This document shows positions 1-12,542 of a stretch of DNA of 64,000 nucleotides, piece after piece. Both the position numbers and the translations under genes were made by a program. This DNA is from Metaphire vulgaris (lineage: Eukaryota > Annelida > Clitellata > Crassiclitellata > Megascolecidae): positions 19,387,003-19,451,002 of the forward strand of contig CM030836.1 of the NCBI GenBank assembly GCA_018105865.1, read 5' to 3'. The notes under the pieces were generated by a model. That model saw only the letters and a list, made by a program, of their open reading frames with translations, did no database searches and had not been told where the DNA came from. Position 1 is the first letter of the stretch, and each line of letters opens with the position of its first letter.

Positions 1-164
1 ATGGAAGCTAACGAAAATGTAGTTTTAATTCGTTTCGTCATTCCTCTGAATATTTGCATATAGCCAGCTTTAACGATAGTCCTTCCATAGGCTAACCATT
101 TTGTGGCATTTCGAACGCTCTAGAATAAAATTGAGATGGAATATATTGATAATCCCGGAATGAT

Positions 165-920
165 TTGACACATTAAAGATGGGGACACAAGAAAATGTGG
201 TTTTAATTCATTTCAAACTCCTCTGAATTTTTGCATATCTATAGCTTGCTGTAACAATAGTCCTTCCATAGGTTCACCATTTTGTGGCATTTCGAACGCT
301 CTAGAATAAAAGTGAGATGGAATATATTGACAATCATCTATAGCTTGCTGTAACAATAGTCCTTCCATAGGTTCACCATTTTGTGGCATTTCGAACGCTC
401 TAGAATAAAAGTGAGATGGAATATATTGACAATCATCTATAGCTTGCTGTAACAATAGTCCTTCCATAGGTTCACCATTTTGTGGCATTTCGAACGCTCT
501 AGAATAAAAGTGAGATGGAATATATTGACAATCATCTATAGCTTGCTGTAACAATAGTCCTTCCATAGGTTCACCATTTTGTGGCATTTGAACGCTCTAG
601 AATAAAAAGTGAGATGGAATATATTGACAATCATCTATAGCTTGCTGTAACAATAGTCCTTCCATAGGTTCACCATTTTGTGGCATTTCGAACGCTCTAG
701 AATAAAAGTGAGATGGAATATATTGACAATCATCTATAGCTTGCTGTAACAATAGTCCTTCCATAGGTTCACCATTTTGTGGCATTTCGAACGCTCTAGA
801 ATAAAAGTGAGATGGAATATATTGACAATCCCGGAATGATTTGACACATTAAAGATGGGGACACAAGAAAATGTGGTTTTAATTCATTTCAAACTCCTCT
901 GAATTTTTGCATATCTATAG
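165..920. repeat. 99-bp minisatellite (six units) with flanking unique repeat
   Basis: Units start at 244, 343, 442, 541, 640 and 739, exactly 99 bp apart; a degenerate seventh copy lies near 68-165. The fourth unit has compensating 1-bp changes near 588-605. The same flanking sequence (about 165-243 and 815-915) lies on both sides, so the array looks like an internal expansion of a longer duplicated unit. Because 99 is divisible by three, the minus strand stays open for 33 residues per unit, but I see no sign that it is translated. Confidence 0.95.
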
Positions 921-2506
921 CAGTTAATGACAACTTTCCAATACATTGCATCAGTTCTTTACGTACTGTAACCAGGACAGCGGGGCTGGATTAGAGAATG
1001 AAAGCATAGAAAACAACACTGGTGAACAGAATGACCAAATGAATGACTGAATGAATGAATGAATGAATGAAACAAAATTTCTAATTATCTAAGGAAATCA
1101 CCATGCTATGCTAGGTCATGTAAAAAACTTAAGACACACCTGTTCGACATCTCATACAAGTGCAATGTGTAAAGCGCTTTTGCCTTAAGCCTCTGACTTT
1201 GTTACTGCGCTATATAAATTGTCATTTAAACTAAACTAAACTAAACCACTTGTAAAGTTCTCTTTGTAATAATTGAAGGCATTGCAGCACAAGTTAACAT
1301 AAAAAGTTTCATGTTTAGCATATCTAGTTAAGCGATGTCCAAGCCTACCTTAATGTAACATGTGTACAGCACCTACTCTAGCAAAGAAAAAAGGCCTCCA
1401 TTCAGGTCAGACGGAGACAGGAGGAGTTGGAAGGGCTAAAAAGGGTCGGAAGGGGTCAGAATTGGTCAAAATGGGTCAGAGAGGGTCAGAGGGGAGGAGC
1501 CAGCAAAGGCATGGCTTGCAAAAACAAACCCAGATGCAAATGTACAGGTTCAGGCAAATAGTAACGAAATCAGAGAAAACAAACCGCTATGTCCCTACCC
1601 TATACAGCCCATGGAGTGATTGGAAGCATGACAATGGAAGACGGAAATCCGAACTTTAACATCAAACTCCTGGCTTTAATTAGAAACGATTTCCGTGAGA
1701 AGAAATTCAAAGCAAGATAGGATTTCCTTCCCCCTGATTCATTCACTGATTACCCACCAAATCCAATGACTCCCTCCAGACCTCAGTATTTCTCTGCCAA
1801 GAACCACTAATCACCCACCCCCCCGCAACTAGGGAAAACTGCATTATCCAATTCAGGAACTTCCTTGTAATTATTTGGCCCAACAGTAATATCCTTCCTC
1901 TTCCTCCTCCTCCTCCACCACCACCACCACCACCACCACCACCACCATCACCACCTACTGCTCCTGACACCAGACTACAGCCACCTTCATTGAAAGATCT
2001 GCACCAGGCGCTGTCTATATTTTCAAAAGAAACCCTAAAGGAAACCAAACAGCTTGGAAACCTGGGGCTGTTAATAATACTAATAAAATTTTGCAGCTGT
2101 ATAAGACTATAAGTCCTACGCATAATGTTCAACCAATCATATACTCGTACTCTGCCAGTGGGAAAATTAATTTCAATGAGTTTAGATTACCACCCCTTCC
2201 CAAATCTCTCCAACCCCAAATCATGCCTAACCATATCACCCCACCCCAAAAAAATCACTCCTACAAGCTGACGTGTTCATTTTAAGTGATCAATATCCCC
2301 ATTAGAGATAACATAAATTTCATAAAAGGTCACATCAATGCTATCGAATCATTGAGAAATACCTGTATATCAGGCAGTGTCACCTGTTGCTGAAAGGTTT
2401 CACTTTGCAATGTCTTCAGGTAACTGAACATATGAAACACCTGTTCAATGAGACTCACTCTGAAGCTCAACCTACGGACATTGAAATTTTGTTTCTGTTT
2501 GATATA
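838..2506. other. no supported gene
   Basis: Apart from the LINE tail and a CCT/CCA triplet run at about 1899-1947, I see no exon with a convincing domain or matched splice sites. The open frames at 1360-1659 (+) and 1743-2132 (-) are low-complexity or poly-Gly translations. Confidence 0.6.
1170..1250 (+). mobile_element. CR1/L2-like LINE 3' end
   Basis: Contains the typical ending seen several times in this window: GTAAAGCGCTTTTG, then GCGCTATATAAATT, followed by a short repeated tail of CTAAA units. Only the 3' end is present, as expected of a 5'-truncated insertion. Confidence 0.6.
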
Positions 2507-2677
2507 CAGTGAAACCCGCTTAATTGCATAGGTGCCGTGCAAGCCTTGCTTGTGCGATTAACTGGGCTGTGCGAAATAATTGATTGTACGCACAAAACAC
2601 TGGTTCGGGTTTTCATGTTGTTATGCGATTATGCGGGTTATGCAATTAAGCAGTATGCGATTAAGTGGGATCCACTG
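2507..2677. mobile_element. TA-flanked MITE, family CAGTGAAACCCGC (copy 1)
   Basis: Begins CAGTGAAACCCGCTTAATTG and ends in the imperfect inverse, ATTAAGTGGGATCCACTG, flanked by TA on both sides. The TA duplication and termini fit a non-autonomous Tc1/mariner-pogo element. Two other copies are at 4837-5022 and 25084-25269. Confidence 0.9.
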
Positions 2678-2987
2678 TACTGGGCTTAAGAAAACTGTCT
2701 TTGTACATACATCATCATGTCCTATACTGACACCTTCCCCTACAATTAACCAAGTCCCTTCTATTATTAAATGACAGCGACTCAGTAATGTGTACACTAC
2801 ACTGCATATATCTAATTCCCAATGTTACTGTCGATAGCATTGGTACTCACTTGCTCATAAAGACAGTCCTAGTTGGGTACCTACCTGAATCTTACAGTTG
2901 CCAAGAATCAAGCCCTGTTTTTAAATGTTACCGTTAGAAAACACTGCAACTTGCAAGCTTTTGGCCAGGGCCTGTTATAACGTGCAG

Positions 2988-3123
2988 TGATACACAAAAT
3001 GCGCAGTGATAAAATGAAAATGTGCAGTGGTAAAATGAAAATGTGCAGTGATAAAATGAAAATGTGCAGTGGTAAAATGAAAATGTGCAGTGATAAAATG
3101 AAAATGTGCAGTGGTAAAAAAAT
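2988..3123. repeat. 21-bp tandem repeat
   Basis: About six units of GTGCAGTGRTAAAATGAAAAT in which A and G alternate at one site, giving a 42-bp higher-order period. Both strands stay open because 21 is divisible by three; no coding role is implied. Confidence 0.9.
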
Positions 3124-4836
3124 GCAATCGTCTGTGCTTTGTGACGTGATAAATTTTCCGGATGACCTTTGCTGCTTGTTTTTTTTGCGTGGATGTCCAC
3201 AAATTTTCTGAGTTTAGTGCAGTGATGAATTTTTCTTAAAACAGGCCCTGCTTTTGGTAGAAAATAAATTTTTTTTTTCGATGATGTACCCGGTAATCAC
3301 CTTGTACAAATATATGTTCTGTAGAGAAGAAGATTTTGTTTTAGCGAAAATCGATCATCTAAAAGTGTCATGGCGACTCTTTCTGCACTACTTTCACTCC
3401 TATCACTGACAAAAAATAGCCAGTGCTTTAGAACAAGAGGCAGACACCAATGAACAAAGCAACCTACTCGAATCTCTTTTCATATGGAAAGAGATGGAAT
3501 TTTTCAGTCCAAGGGCCCCCCCCCCCCAGGTAATTCAGCAATGCCACAAGAATAAACAAGTCTTTCACACTTTTGGTTCTTCTCATGATACATCATGCAG
3601 TTACTTTCTGACCAACACAAGACATACCACAGAGAGGCTTTTGACGTTAGGGTACGCCTCTGTTCCTCTGCAGGTGGTCACCCCCTTCAAGTAAAAAACG
3701 ACCAGCAGCAGGTTAAGTGAGGCAGATGATAAATAAATACAATCGTTGATTGATTCCAGCAAAGAGAAGATAAAGTGTTCAGTGGCGTACTATTGCAGTC
3801 TGAGGAAAAGAAATGCACTATACAGTACAACAACACTAGAGACTTTTCCCCATTACCAGTAATGACGAAACTGGTGAGCCTTTTAACCACAGAGGGTGGT
3901 GACTGAATCACACATCCTCTGGTTTCATTTCCATTTTTATAGGGCAGGCTTTCATCAGACCCCAACAGAGGTAAAGATTCAGATTTCTTTCATGACAGAA
4001 TATAAAACAGCAAATCAAATAAGGCATTTGTCAGAAATTTTTAAATATGCAAATACCCAAATGCAAGATGCCGGTATGAGCTTTTCCAACCAATTTTTAA
4101 TTGTAAGAAGATAATGCTGTTGCACAGTTTCAAGTGTGGCTTCTTAGCATAACCCACCCATAGGGGCCATTAAAGCCCCTCAATTTAATAGGTCTTCAAT
4201 ATTTGCCCCTATTGTAACAATTTGAAACCTAACAAGTAATAATAATTAAAAGCATTTGAAAAATCTTGTCCTCATACTGATAGTATGGTGAATGCTCACA
4301 CTTTATTCCACGTTCATGATTCCATGATTTGTGCTGGAATCAATCAATGATTGTATTTATTTATCATCCGTCTCACTTAACCTGCTGCTGGTCGTTTTTT
4401 TATACTCTGCATGTCTTGTATAATATAGACGTCATCAGTTTAATTACTACTGCATGTACATTGAAATAATTAAAATTAATGGAAATTCAGCATTCGATAT
4501 TAAAAGACATACGGCTGTCTGTATTATAGTGTATACATACCGTCACTGCCCTTGTTTCCCAGGAAATTCGTACCAATAAAACTTAGCAAAGGAATTTTAC
4601 TGTATGGCCTTGATATACGAGTTTCCTGATATTCGATACTAGTCAACACAAAGCAAACCTGTGGCTAATGGAATGCAAAACAGCGGCACACTCGAGATGT
4701 CTTTTATGACTGCCATGCATGAAAATCATGCCATCTACCAGTCCACTAGACAGATGCCACCACACTGAGCATTGATTGCAGCGATTTCATCGTTAAAAAG
4801 ATCTCTTGAACTCAGATTTAACTGAACGATTATATA
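3124..4836. other. no supported gene
   Basis: AT-rich sequence with no recognisable exon or complete mobile element. A poly-C run lies at 3520-3529. A stretch near 3700-3745 recurs inverted near 4355-4400, suggesting another old repeat. Confidence 0.5.
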
Positions 4837-5022
4837 CAGTGAAACCCGCTTAATTGCATAGGTGCCGTGCAAGCCTTGCTTATGCGATTGACTGGGCTAT
4901 GCGAAAAGCCGGGACGTCTGATAATTAATCGTACGCACAAAACACTGGTTCGGGTTTTTATGTTGTTATGCGATTAAGCGGTTTATGCGATTAAGCGGTA
5001 TGCGATTAAATGGGATCCACTG
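4837..5022. mobile_element. TA-flanked MITE, family CAGTGAAACCCGC (copy 2)
   Basis: Same termini and internal sequence as 2507-2677, again with TA at both ends. A little longer, retaining the internal stretch CCGGGACG that is missing from copy 1. Confidence 0.9.
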
Positions 5023-5804
5023 TATCGCCAATAAAATACAAAATAGAACATAAAAGCCGGACAAACAGAGATCCAACGTTCTTGTGATCAAGTGGAACAA
5101 GTGCATACGCATAAAAGTGGAAACTGAAGCAAATTATGTCGTACACAGGAGCTAAATAAATCCTATCCTTTAAAAAAAGACTGAAAAAGTAGGCAGCTAA
5201 AGAAAGCACCAGTGAACTGGTTCTTTGACGATATGCGTGGGCACGGTGCGCATAACCACACAACAGAAAACACACACCGTGCAGTCCAGTCGTACTGTGC
5301 AAGAATCCAAGACTCTTGTCTTGTCAAAACATACATACACTCACCTTGTAGGCTTATAAAAAAAAACCCGAAGGAGCCAGCCAATCACCTATCTGACTAG
5401 CCATTCATTTGTGTGTGCTTTAGCAAGACAAAAAAAACACCACGCTGCAGACCATACAGCAAGGCAGAAGATTTACCCACAAAACTAACAACAGAACAGA
5501 TGCATAGGGCAACACTCCGGCTGCTCAATGCATGGCGTACTGTATTAAGCAGAAGGACTAATCAACTGGGCTAATGCATTCATCATTAACAGGGTAAAGG
5601 AGGCAGAAACAACCAATACCGTACATGTCCAAGTGCTCTGAAAAAGAATTAGATCCTCTCTTAGAAGATCACAACAACAACAACAAAGATTCACTAAAAA
5701 AACCAACTCGCCATTGATAGACGACCATAGCACTGGAAGACTTAGGTAAGCTACACATTGCTAGCACTAGTTACACTAAATTTATTGCAACGCATAGACA
5801 GGTC

Positions 5805-5885
5805 TTAACCCCTTAACTGGGCAACTATTTGTAACTCAATGTAAAATGGACGAGCATGACTCGGGGCGCCCAGTTAAGGGGTTAA
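5805..5885. mobile_element. 81-bp TTAA-flanked palindromic mini-element
   Basis: TTAA at both ends encloses inverted termini CCCCTTAACTGGGC, which resemble piggyBac-type ends (TTAA target, termini beginning CCC). It is too short to code. A relative lies at 27288-27376 and shares the core GTAACTCAATGTAAAATGGA in opposite orientation. Confidence 0.75.
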
Positions 5886-6361
5886 TAGAGGGAATGAAAG
5901 GATAATATTTGGCACATGCCTTTGACATTTAAAGGCCTGTTCTTTTTTGACAAAATCTTCAAATTTCTTGTATGGAGTCAACAAAAGAATCTATATGATG
6001 ATAAGAGCAAATGTACAATTATCAATTGAAACAGTCTTGATAGTCCATTGTGGATAAAAATGTCAGCAAAAGTAAAGCTGCATAAGATATGATAATCTAA
6101 GCAAACTACTATACGGTATATACTTTTATGTATGCGACAAAATAGCAGAATTGACTTGTCTATTGCTCTCAAATAGCTGGCCTCCACCTTTAGACATTAC
6201 ACTGCTCCAAACACAAGTCGAGGTTGCGTTTTTTGCGGACTGTTAAAAAAACAACTTTCTTAACTTATCCACATGTAATTGCATAAACAGTCTGAAACTT
6301 GCAGGACACCACTATCTTATTGATATCAATACACCAGTTAGTCACATCAAATTGCAGACAG

Positions 6362-6437
<76 letters not shown>

Positions 6438-7882
6438 GAGCTCTTTTCAAGGAACTTTCAGTTCAAGGCAGCAAATAAATACATAAACAAAATGTTTGAA
6501 GCGTTGGGAGTATGAGACCTAACCCCCATGCTGATCAGGGCCAATGCCCCTCCCACCCCCCAGCAGATGCAGAACATTTTGGTTTTCATCCCCCAGGAGG
6601 TAAAAAAAAATTGCGGTGAATATAGTCCTAACTCTCCACTGTTTTGGAAAAATAAAAGTCTAAGAATGGAAATCCAAAGGACATAAGTTAGATTTGCATT
6701 CCTGAAGACCTATACTGTATATATATATGCATATAAATATATATATGCATATATATGACCTATATATGCATATATATGACCTATATATGCACAGAATTCA
6801 CTGCATGCTAACAACTTCTCCAAAGCCAGCTGGACAAAACACTGGACACATATCTGAAAACTATCAGTGCATGTGCACCACATCCTCAGTGCACGTAATG
6901 AGCATAGTTACCATACGCGACGGTATTGCATCATTTTGCAAAGTCTGCGTGTAACAAACTGCCTCATGTTTAGGCATAATTCTACGCTACCATTTTATCA
7001 TATGAAATATCTAGTTGTGTCGAAAGTAAATCACAAACTTGTTCACTTGAAAAGACACGTGGACGACAAATCACACAGATGGACGTTCAACAGCCCAGTG
7101 TATATATACATATATATATATATATATACATATATATATACACACACATATATATATATTATATATTATATATATATATGTATGTATATATGCACAGGGT
7201 GGCGGAACCAGCTGCAGAAATATAGCAGGTTCTAAAAAGATCAACTCAAGCACATCACTTCGTGATAAGCACTTGATAGGTCGACTACTAAGCACGTAAC
7301 CCCTGCTAAGAGGCGGTGGGGGGAGGCAAGCACAGTTTAAGTGAATCTTTGTCAGAGAAGTCTTGCTTACGTCTCTACGACTGTGCAAACGCTTTTCCGG
7401 CCGCTTGCACTTCTCGTCAATAGGCGCATCAGTACGGGGGGGGAGAGGGAGAGAGGGGGAGGAGGAAGTGCTTTTTTCAGCTTCCGCCACAACGATAAAT
7501 CAAAATCCTACGCAGCCTATCAAGTCAATCACAGGCTTAGAAGACCACTGTTCCCAAAAATTTAAGGAAAACCTCCGGCACTAAAATGAATTCAAGGCCA
7601 CTATAAGAAATTCAGAAATATGAAATTTCAACAGATCTACATGCGTTCTGTACAGATTAGAATTCTTGACGAAAGCCAACAGCAAACTTTCAACAGGGGC
7701 ATACTTCTAAAGGGTATTTGGCACCCGTGGCAGGGGGTCAGAAAATTAAACTAGCAGGTCAACAAACCAGTAATTAACAGTTCATGACATTTTAACACAA
7801 GATTAAACCTACAAACTTATGAGCTTTTCTTGCTTATACCACCGATGTTAATTGGTCCATGATGTGCACTAAATGGAGAGAG

Positions 7883-7956
<74 letters not shown>

Positions 7957-9327
7957 AATGTCAGTGTGAAATCTTTAGAAAAAAGTGCTACTGCCTGCAA
8001 TCTTCTGTGGCATCAGATGAACGAGGAGAAGCAAGCCCTGCACTCGGTCTTCCCGTTGACAGAGTCGGCGTCCGAAGTTCTTACAACTGAGCCGACTGAG
8101 CGGTAAGCACGCAGAAACACAGGAAAGAACAGCTTTGTCACAGTCAAGTTTTGGACCGAAGTCACCGAACTCTCACGACTGGCACAGTACATGTACAACC
8201 GTTATAAACGAAAAGCCTTTGCGAAATGGTCAGCGTGTGCAATATGCGCGCATGTGTGCGTGCGCATAGTGATTCTGCAGCTTCAGGTTCCATTCCAATT
8301 TAGCTTCTGTTCCAGCAATAAAAAAAACAATGGGGAAAATGAAGCCACAGCAAAAACAGGAATGCTTTGGCATCCTGAAACAGCAGGTCCTGTCAGCCCA
8401 CAGCAGCACCGGCCGAACACCAAACTCATTCAGCACAATGGTAAAGGCTCAAAAGAATGGCACATACACGTAGGTGTAAACAAGTATGCAAGCTGGTATG
8501 TAGGGAGTATAGGCAGATTTATTTTTACAAGTAGTCTGGTTCTGAACGGTTAAAATTCAACAACCTTTTGATAAAAAAGTATGAAAATTATTATACAACC
8601 TCGAAAAAGGCCTAATATCTTCATAACGGGTATGAACTGTCCTTTATAACTACATAATAGAAGACCTATTACTTTTTCGCAAATATATGGCACTATTCAA
8701 AACGTAGTTATGTAATGGGAGGATAGGCAGCACAGACACCATATCCAGGAGATGGAAAACAGTTTGCTGCCCTTTTATCATCTAAACTTGCATAAAATTG
8801 ATATAAAATATTGCACAAAGGATAAATGATGCAAACAAATCAAAGAAATATAAAGGTCATCAAAAATATCCAGGTTTTGTTACATTGAAGCCAGCAATAA
8901 TGGACATGAAAAAACTAGTTTTCAACCTGCATTGATATAAGTCCTCAGTCTTCTGCAATGCTGCACTTGCCAGCAAGTCTACGAGGCCATTTCAGAAACT
9001 GGGTTATCTCATGTCAACTCAACCAACTTCTATAAAGCTTACCAGGTTGCAATTAGCACAGCAGTTGTGGTTTGAGATCTTGTACAAATCATAGACGGTT
9101 ATAGCATTACGTACGACAAACACATACCGGTACACACAAGGCTAGAAAACTGCATATAAGATAAGTAACTAGCAAAACAAACAACATAGTATGATAGTAC
9201 CCGTATTTCACATATACTCAAGCTTCCCATATTAATTAAAAGGGACTCCATTAGATATTCAGTGGCAGCCATGGAATGCAATTAAACAATCAATGCATCA
9301 AAAATAGTGTGTGTTTATATGTATGTA

Positions 9328-9393
<66 letters not shown>

Positions 9394-9639
9394 CGATCAA
9401 TAGACTACTATGGCGCCACTATCACAATTTCATCATCATATGTTTCAGTTGCAAAGATAATAAAGTGGGACAACAAAACATTCAACAGCCTGTAACATGC
9501 ATATTTCTAGAGTGAATTTTTGTATTTCTTCCCAAATATTTTTTGCTATGGTTCACTGTTACTCCTTTGAAGATCATGATAAAAATACATCGATAATTTT
9601 ATACCGTTAATCTAATCTAAGAATTCATACAGAAGTAAT
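5886..9639. other. no supported gene; microsatellites
   Basis: Holds (AT)n followed by (AC)n at 6366-6436, AT-rich repeats at 6716-6790 and 7100-7187, (GA)n at 7880-7951 and (AT)n at 9331-9387. No exon was recognised on either strand. Confidence 0.6.
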
Positions 9640-10290
9640 AATAATTCTGCACTTCTATAACACCATTTCTAATACCCAAGGGTATCAATCAATGGTACTT
9701 CAAATCCATCTGCAAAAGACCAGGTCATTTCAGAGATCAGTCTTTAAGAGTTTCTAGGAAACCACAAGGCAGACCACATTGGAAAAGGCTGATTGGAAGA
9801 TATGTTTTAAGCCCTAGATCTGAAAATACTCAGTTTATTGGAAGATCTGACAACCAGAGGGTGAGAGTTCCAGATTATGGCCCAGAAATAGAAAAAGCTC
9901 TCTTACCAATTTCAGTGTTGGTTCAAGGTACATTTAACAATGAATCAGCAAACCTTGTCGAATGACACTGTTTTGAGTGGTTTAACATAAATTCTAAATA
10001 TTGAGGTTGGCCAGACTGCAGTATTTTAAAAACCACAAGGCCAGTTTTGAGTACAATTATCTATTCTACCGACAGCCAGAGTAACTGTTGAAGAACAGGT
10101 TTACCTAATTATGATCCTGCTTATTAGTTTTTGTAGTTGCCCGGGTAATAGAATTCAGAATCCCTTGAAGTTTTTGCATATTAGATTTATCCATTGTAAA
10201 GGGAATTGCAATAGTCAAGTCTACTGCTGACAAGGGCACTGGCATGAGGAATCAGAGCAGGTTTGAGCACAAGATCCCGAAATAGTAGGC
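9640..10290 (-). mobile_element. decayed CR1-like LINE fragment
   Basis: Reads on the minus strand. The 3' end near 9640-9700 gives a sequence ending GGTGTTATAGAAGTGCAGAA plus an ATT tail, and 10200-10230 aligns by eye with the corresponding stretch of the better-preserved LINE at 13080-13110 (the region encoding LDYCNSILLGL there). All frames are broken. The assignment is by resemblance to the neighbouring copy. Confidence 0.5.
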
Positions 10291-10299
10291 GTAGAAATG

Positions 10300-10720
10300 A
10301 TAGCCAGCAGAGAAGTGTGAAAGAAGCGATAAAAAAACTCACATTGGTAATCGTTTTCGGACGGACGATCGGTCAAAGTCTTCGTTCCAACGCGAAATAA
10401 CCGTAAACTTGAACAGAAAAATCTTAGATTCCAAACAAACAAAATCGCAACATAAACATCCTAAATACAGTCAGTGTCGAGATTTTCCGCAGATTATAAC
10501 GCCAAGTCTACTGAAATTTGACGAGGACATCAGAAGTCCCGTTGACGATCCAAGAAAAAACACGTCTCGCAGCGAGTATATCAGTCTAAATAATAAAAAA
10601 AATAATTGTATTGCTTCGCTTAGAATAATCGCAGAAGTAGAGAAGCGGCGTTGGGCAAGGTAGCGTTTCGTTAGCCAACGACCCTCAGGGATTGAGTCAT
10701 GGTTTACTGCTTCTCAGAGC
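10300..10720 (-). promoter_or_regulatory. CpG-rich patch, possible first exon on minus strand
   Basis: This 400-bp patch is richer in CG dinucleotides than its surroundings. A minus-strand donor, CCAAT/GTGAGT, ends a possible noncoding exon at about 10344. I cannot find the downstream exons in 1-10 kb, so this is a weak call. Confidence 0.2.
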
Positions 10721-10924
10721 CGCTACTCGAAGGGCTACGGAGAAAAATCAACCACGCACACACACACACACACAAACACGCACGCACACCGACTACTACT
10801 GCATCTCCCCTCGTCATTCCTTCCCTCAACAACTCGTGCAATCTAATATACACTAGTCTTGGAGACTAGACTATGGGCCGAAAGTGGAGCCAGTCCTCTA
10901 GCGAATCGATTACCCAATTTTAGA

Positions 10925-11011
10925 AATCAGACAGCATCAATCGATGGTATAGTGCTCCAATTCCGTCCGCACAAATGACCAGGTCGTTCCAGAGATCATT
11001 TTCACGTGAAC

Positions 11012-11079
<68 letters not shown>

Positions 11080-11080
11080 T
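10925..11080 (-). mobile_element. LINE 3'-end remnant plus (AT)n
   Basis: The stretch CAATCGATGGTATAGTG ... GACCAGGTCGTTCCAGAGATC matches the tail region of other LINE remnants here (compare 9690-9740 and 45145-45180). It is followed by an (AT)n microsatellite at 11014-11078. Confidence 0.45.
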
Positions 11081-11918
11081 ATGAAGGAAATGCCAATTGG
11101 AAGAGAGGTGTCCTGAGACTTTGAAAATTCTCTTGTGGCTGCGCTAATGAACATGAAGACAGATAAGCAAATTAACTGAAATTCCTGAATACAGAATATA
11201 TTACACACTGAATATGCACAGTATATCTAATAATAATGAGGGTGCTATATCAATTTAACAACAACGCCACAACGGTAACACTGTCGCACACTCAAAGTTG
11301 TACAACTTTGCTCACACTTTGTGAGAAGTAATTATTTTAGACAAGCGACTCACGACCTTCGACCAAGTCTATGCTGACGAGTGACGACAGAGGAGCAGTC
11401 TAATCATGTTATTCATGTTATCAGATTTTCTATAATAGCGGCTTCGGAGAAGCGGCGGTCGCCGGTCGAGACGAAAAAGAATTTGTTTGTATGCATTGCG
11501 TTGTGATAAATCCTATATGCTGAATTAAACTTTGCTGCGACACGTTCGAAAAGCTCACAATGGAATACCGAAACATCGTGATAAAGGAAGAAAGCCGAAG
11601 AGAGCAACAGGCGACGAGCACCACGTGCTCAGTGTGGTAAACAAAATATTTCGGCAAAACGGTGAGTCCAAATTTAATTGAGCTTCTAGCTTCCACTGCA
11701 CTTCTCTTCATATATTGTGAAGTACTCTAAGGCGTTTGTCGATTAGATAAACGATGAAATAAAATAATGTTATTAGATAAACGACGAACTAAATGTTATT
11801 TAGTGTTTTTCCTCTCAGTCAGATAACTTATTGCAAGGTTCTACAGTCATAGAACATATCTAGCTAGCATCATATCAACAGGCTTAGCAACCAGAAACTG
11901 CCTATATACATGCTCAGC
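11081..11918. other. no supported gene
   Basis: Open frames on the minus strand at 11413-11711 show no recognisable domain. No complete mobile element was seen. Confidence 0.5.
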
Positions 11919-12141
11919 TCATACATGTGTTCTTGACTCGGCATGCTGTGCAAAGCCAGACTGTTTCTCAGGTGTTTTTTTCCAGTTATTGAAACCTGTT
12001 TTAGTAAATGCCCGTGAAGCTTGTCCACCACCTGGGCCGGTTGATGCTAATCCCACTAATCCGAAGTGACGACAGAAGAAACAAAATGCCACCTGTTTCT
12101 TTAAACTGTACTCTAGCCAGGCGAATTGGGAAAACCTACAC
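11919..12141 (-). pseudogene. hAT transposase fragment, TTF/ZMYM-type zinc-finger region
   Basis: The minus-strand translation gives FSQFAWLEYSLKKQVAFCFF then CRHF, TGFNNWKK and FAQHAESRTH, the signature of the TTF-type zinc finger found in hAT-family transposases and ZMYM-like proteins. It stops after FAQHAESRTHV and has no rest of the transposase behind it. Upstream (higher coordinate) it is cut by a hAT-type terminus at 12142. A broken element rather than a working gene. Confidence 0.7.
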
Positions 12142-12190
12142 CAGGGGTACTCAAACTTTTTTGACGGCGGTCCACATCCAGTCTTCCATC
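12142..12190. mobile_element. hAT-type terminus (CAGGGGTACTCAAAC)
   Basis: CAGGGGTACTCAAAC followed by a GGCGGTCCAC-like stretch. The inverse terminus, GTTTGAGTACCCCTG in reverse sense, lies at about 19572-19635. The two may bound one large composite hAT element now filled with other insertions, though the flanking 8-mers (ACCTACAC and ACCTATGA) agree at only five positions. Confidence 0.55.
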
Positions 12191-12542
12191 GTTCGTTAAG
12201 GTCCACTAGTTACAAGGGAAGTCCAATTATTACAGTGACAACTATGGCATAGTGGGCAACTGTGAGTTACTGCGGGTCCTCCTAATATGCACACTGTTAT
12301 AAGTGAGCCATGCAAGGCAACATAAAACAAGACTAAATTAAAAATTGCATAGAATGAATTTTAGCTAAATTGGAAAATTTCAATGAAAGCAGGTCTTAAA
12401 GCACATTTTTGCAGTGCTGCTCAGTGACTAGCATGAAATTGTTTCTTCGAACACATGATCAAAACATAATCAGGCGAATAACCAGTCAGAGCAATACGCA
12501 TTGCATTTGGCAGGTGTTGGTCTGTTATAACACTGTGATGTT

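Noticed and set aside
213..785. Open minus-strand frames of 124 and 62 codons with a 33-residue repeat
   Set aside because: They follow from a 99-bp tandem period; the frame is broken by an indel, there is no start context or flanking coding signal.
2988..3202. CRISPR-like short regular repeats
   Set aside because: The 21-bp units are contiguous with no unique spacers, and the genome is eukaryotic; this is a simple tandem repeat.
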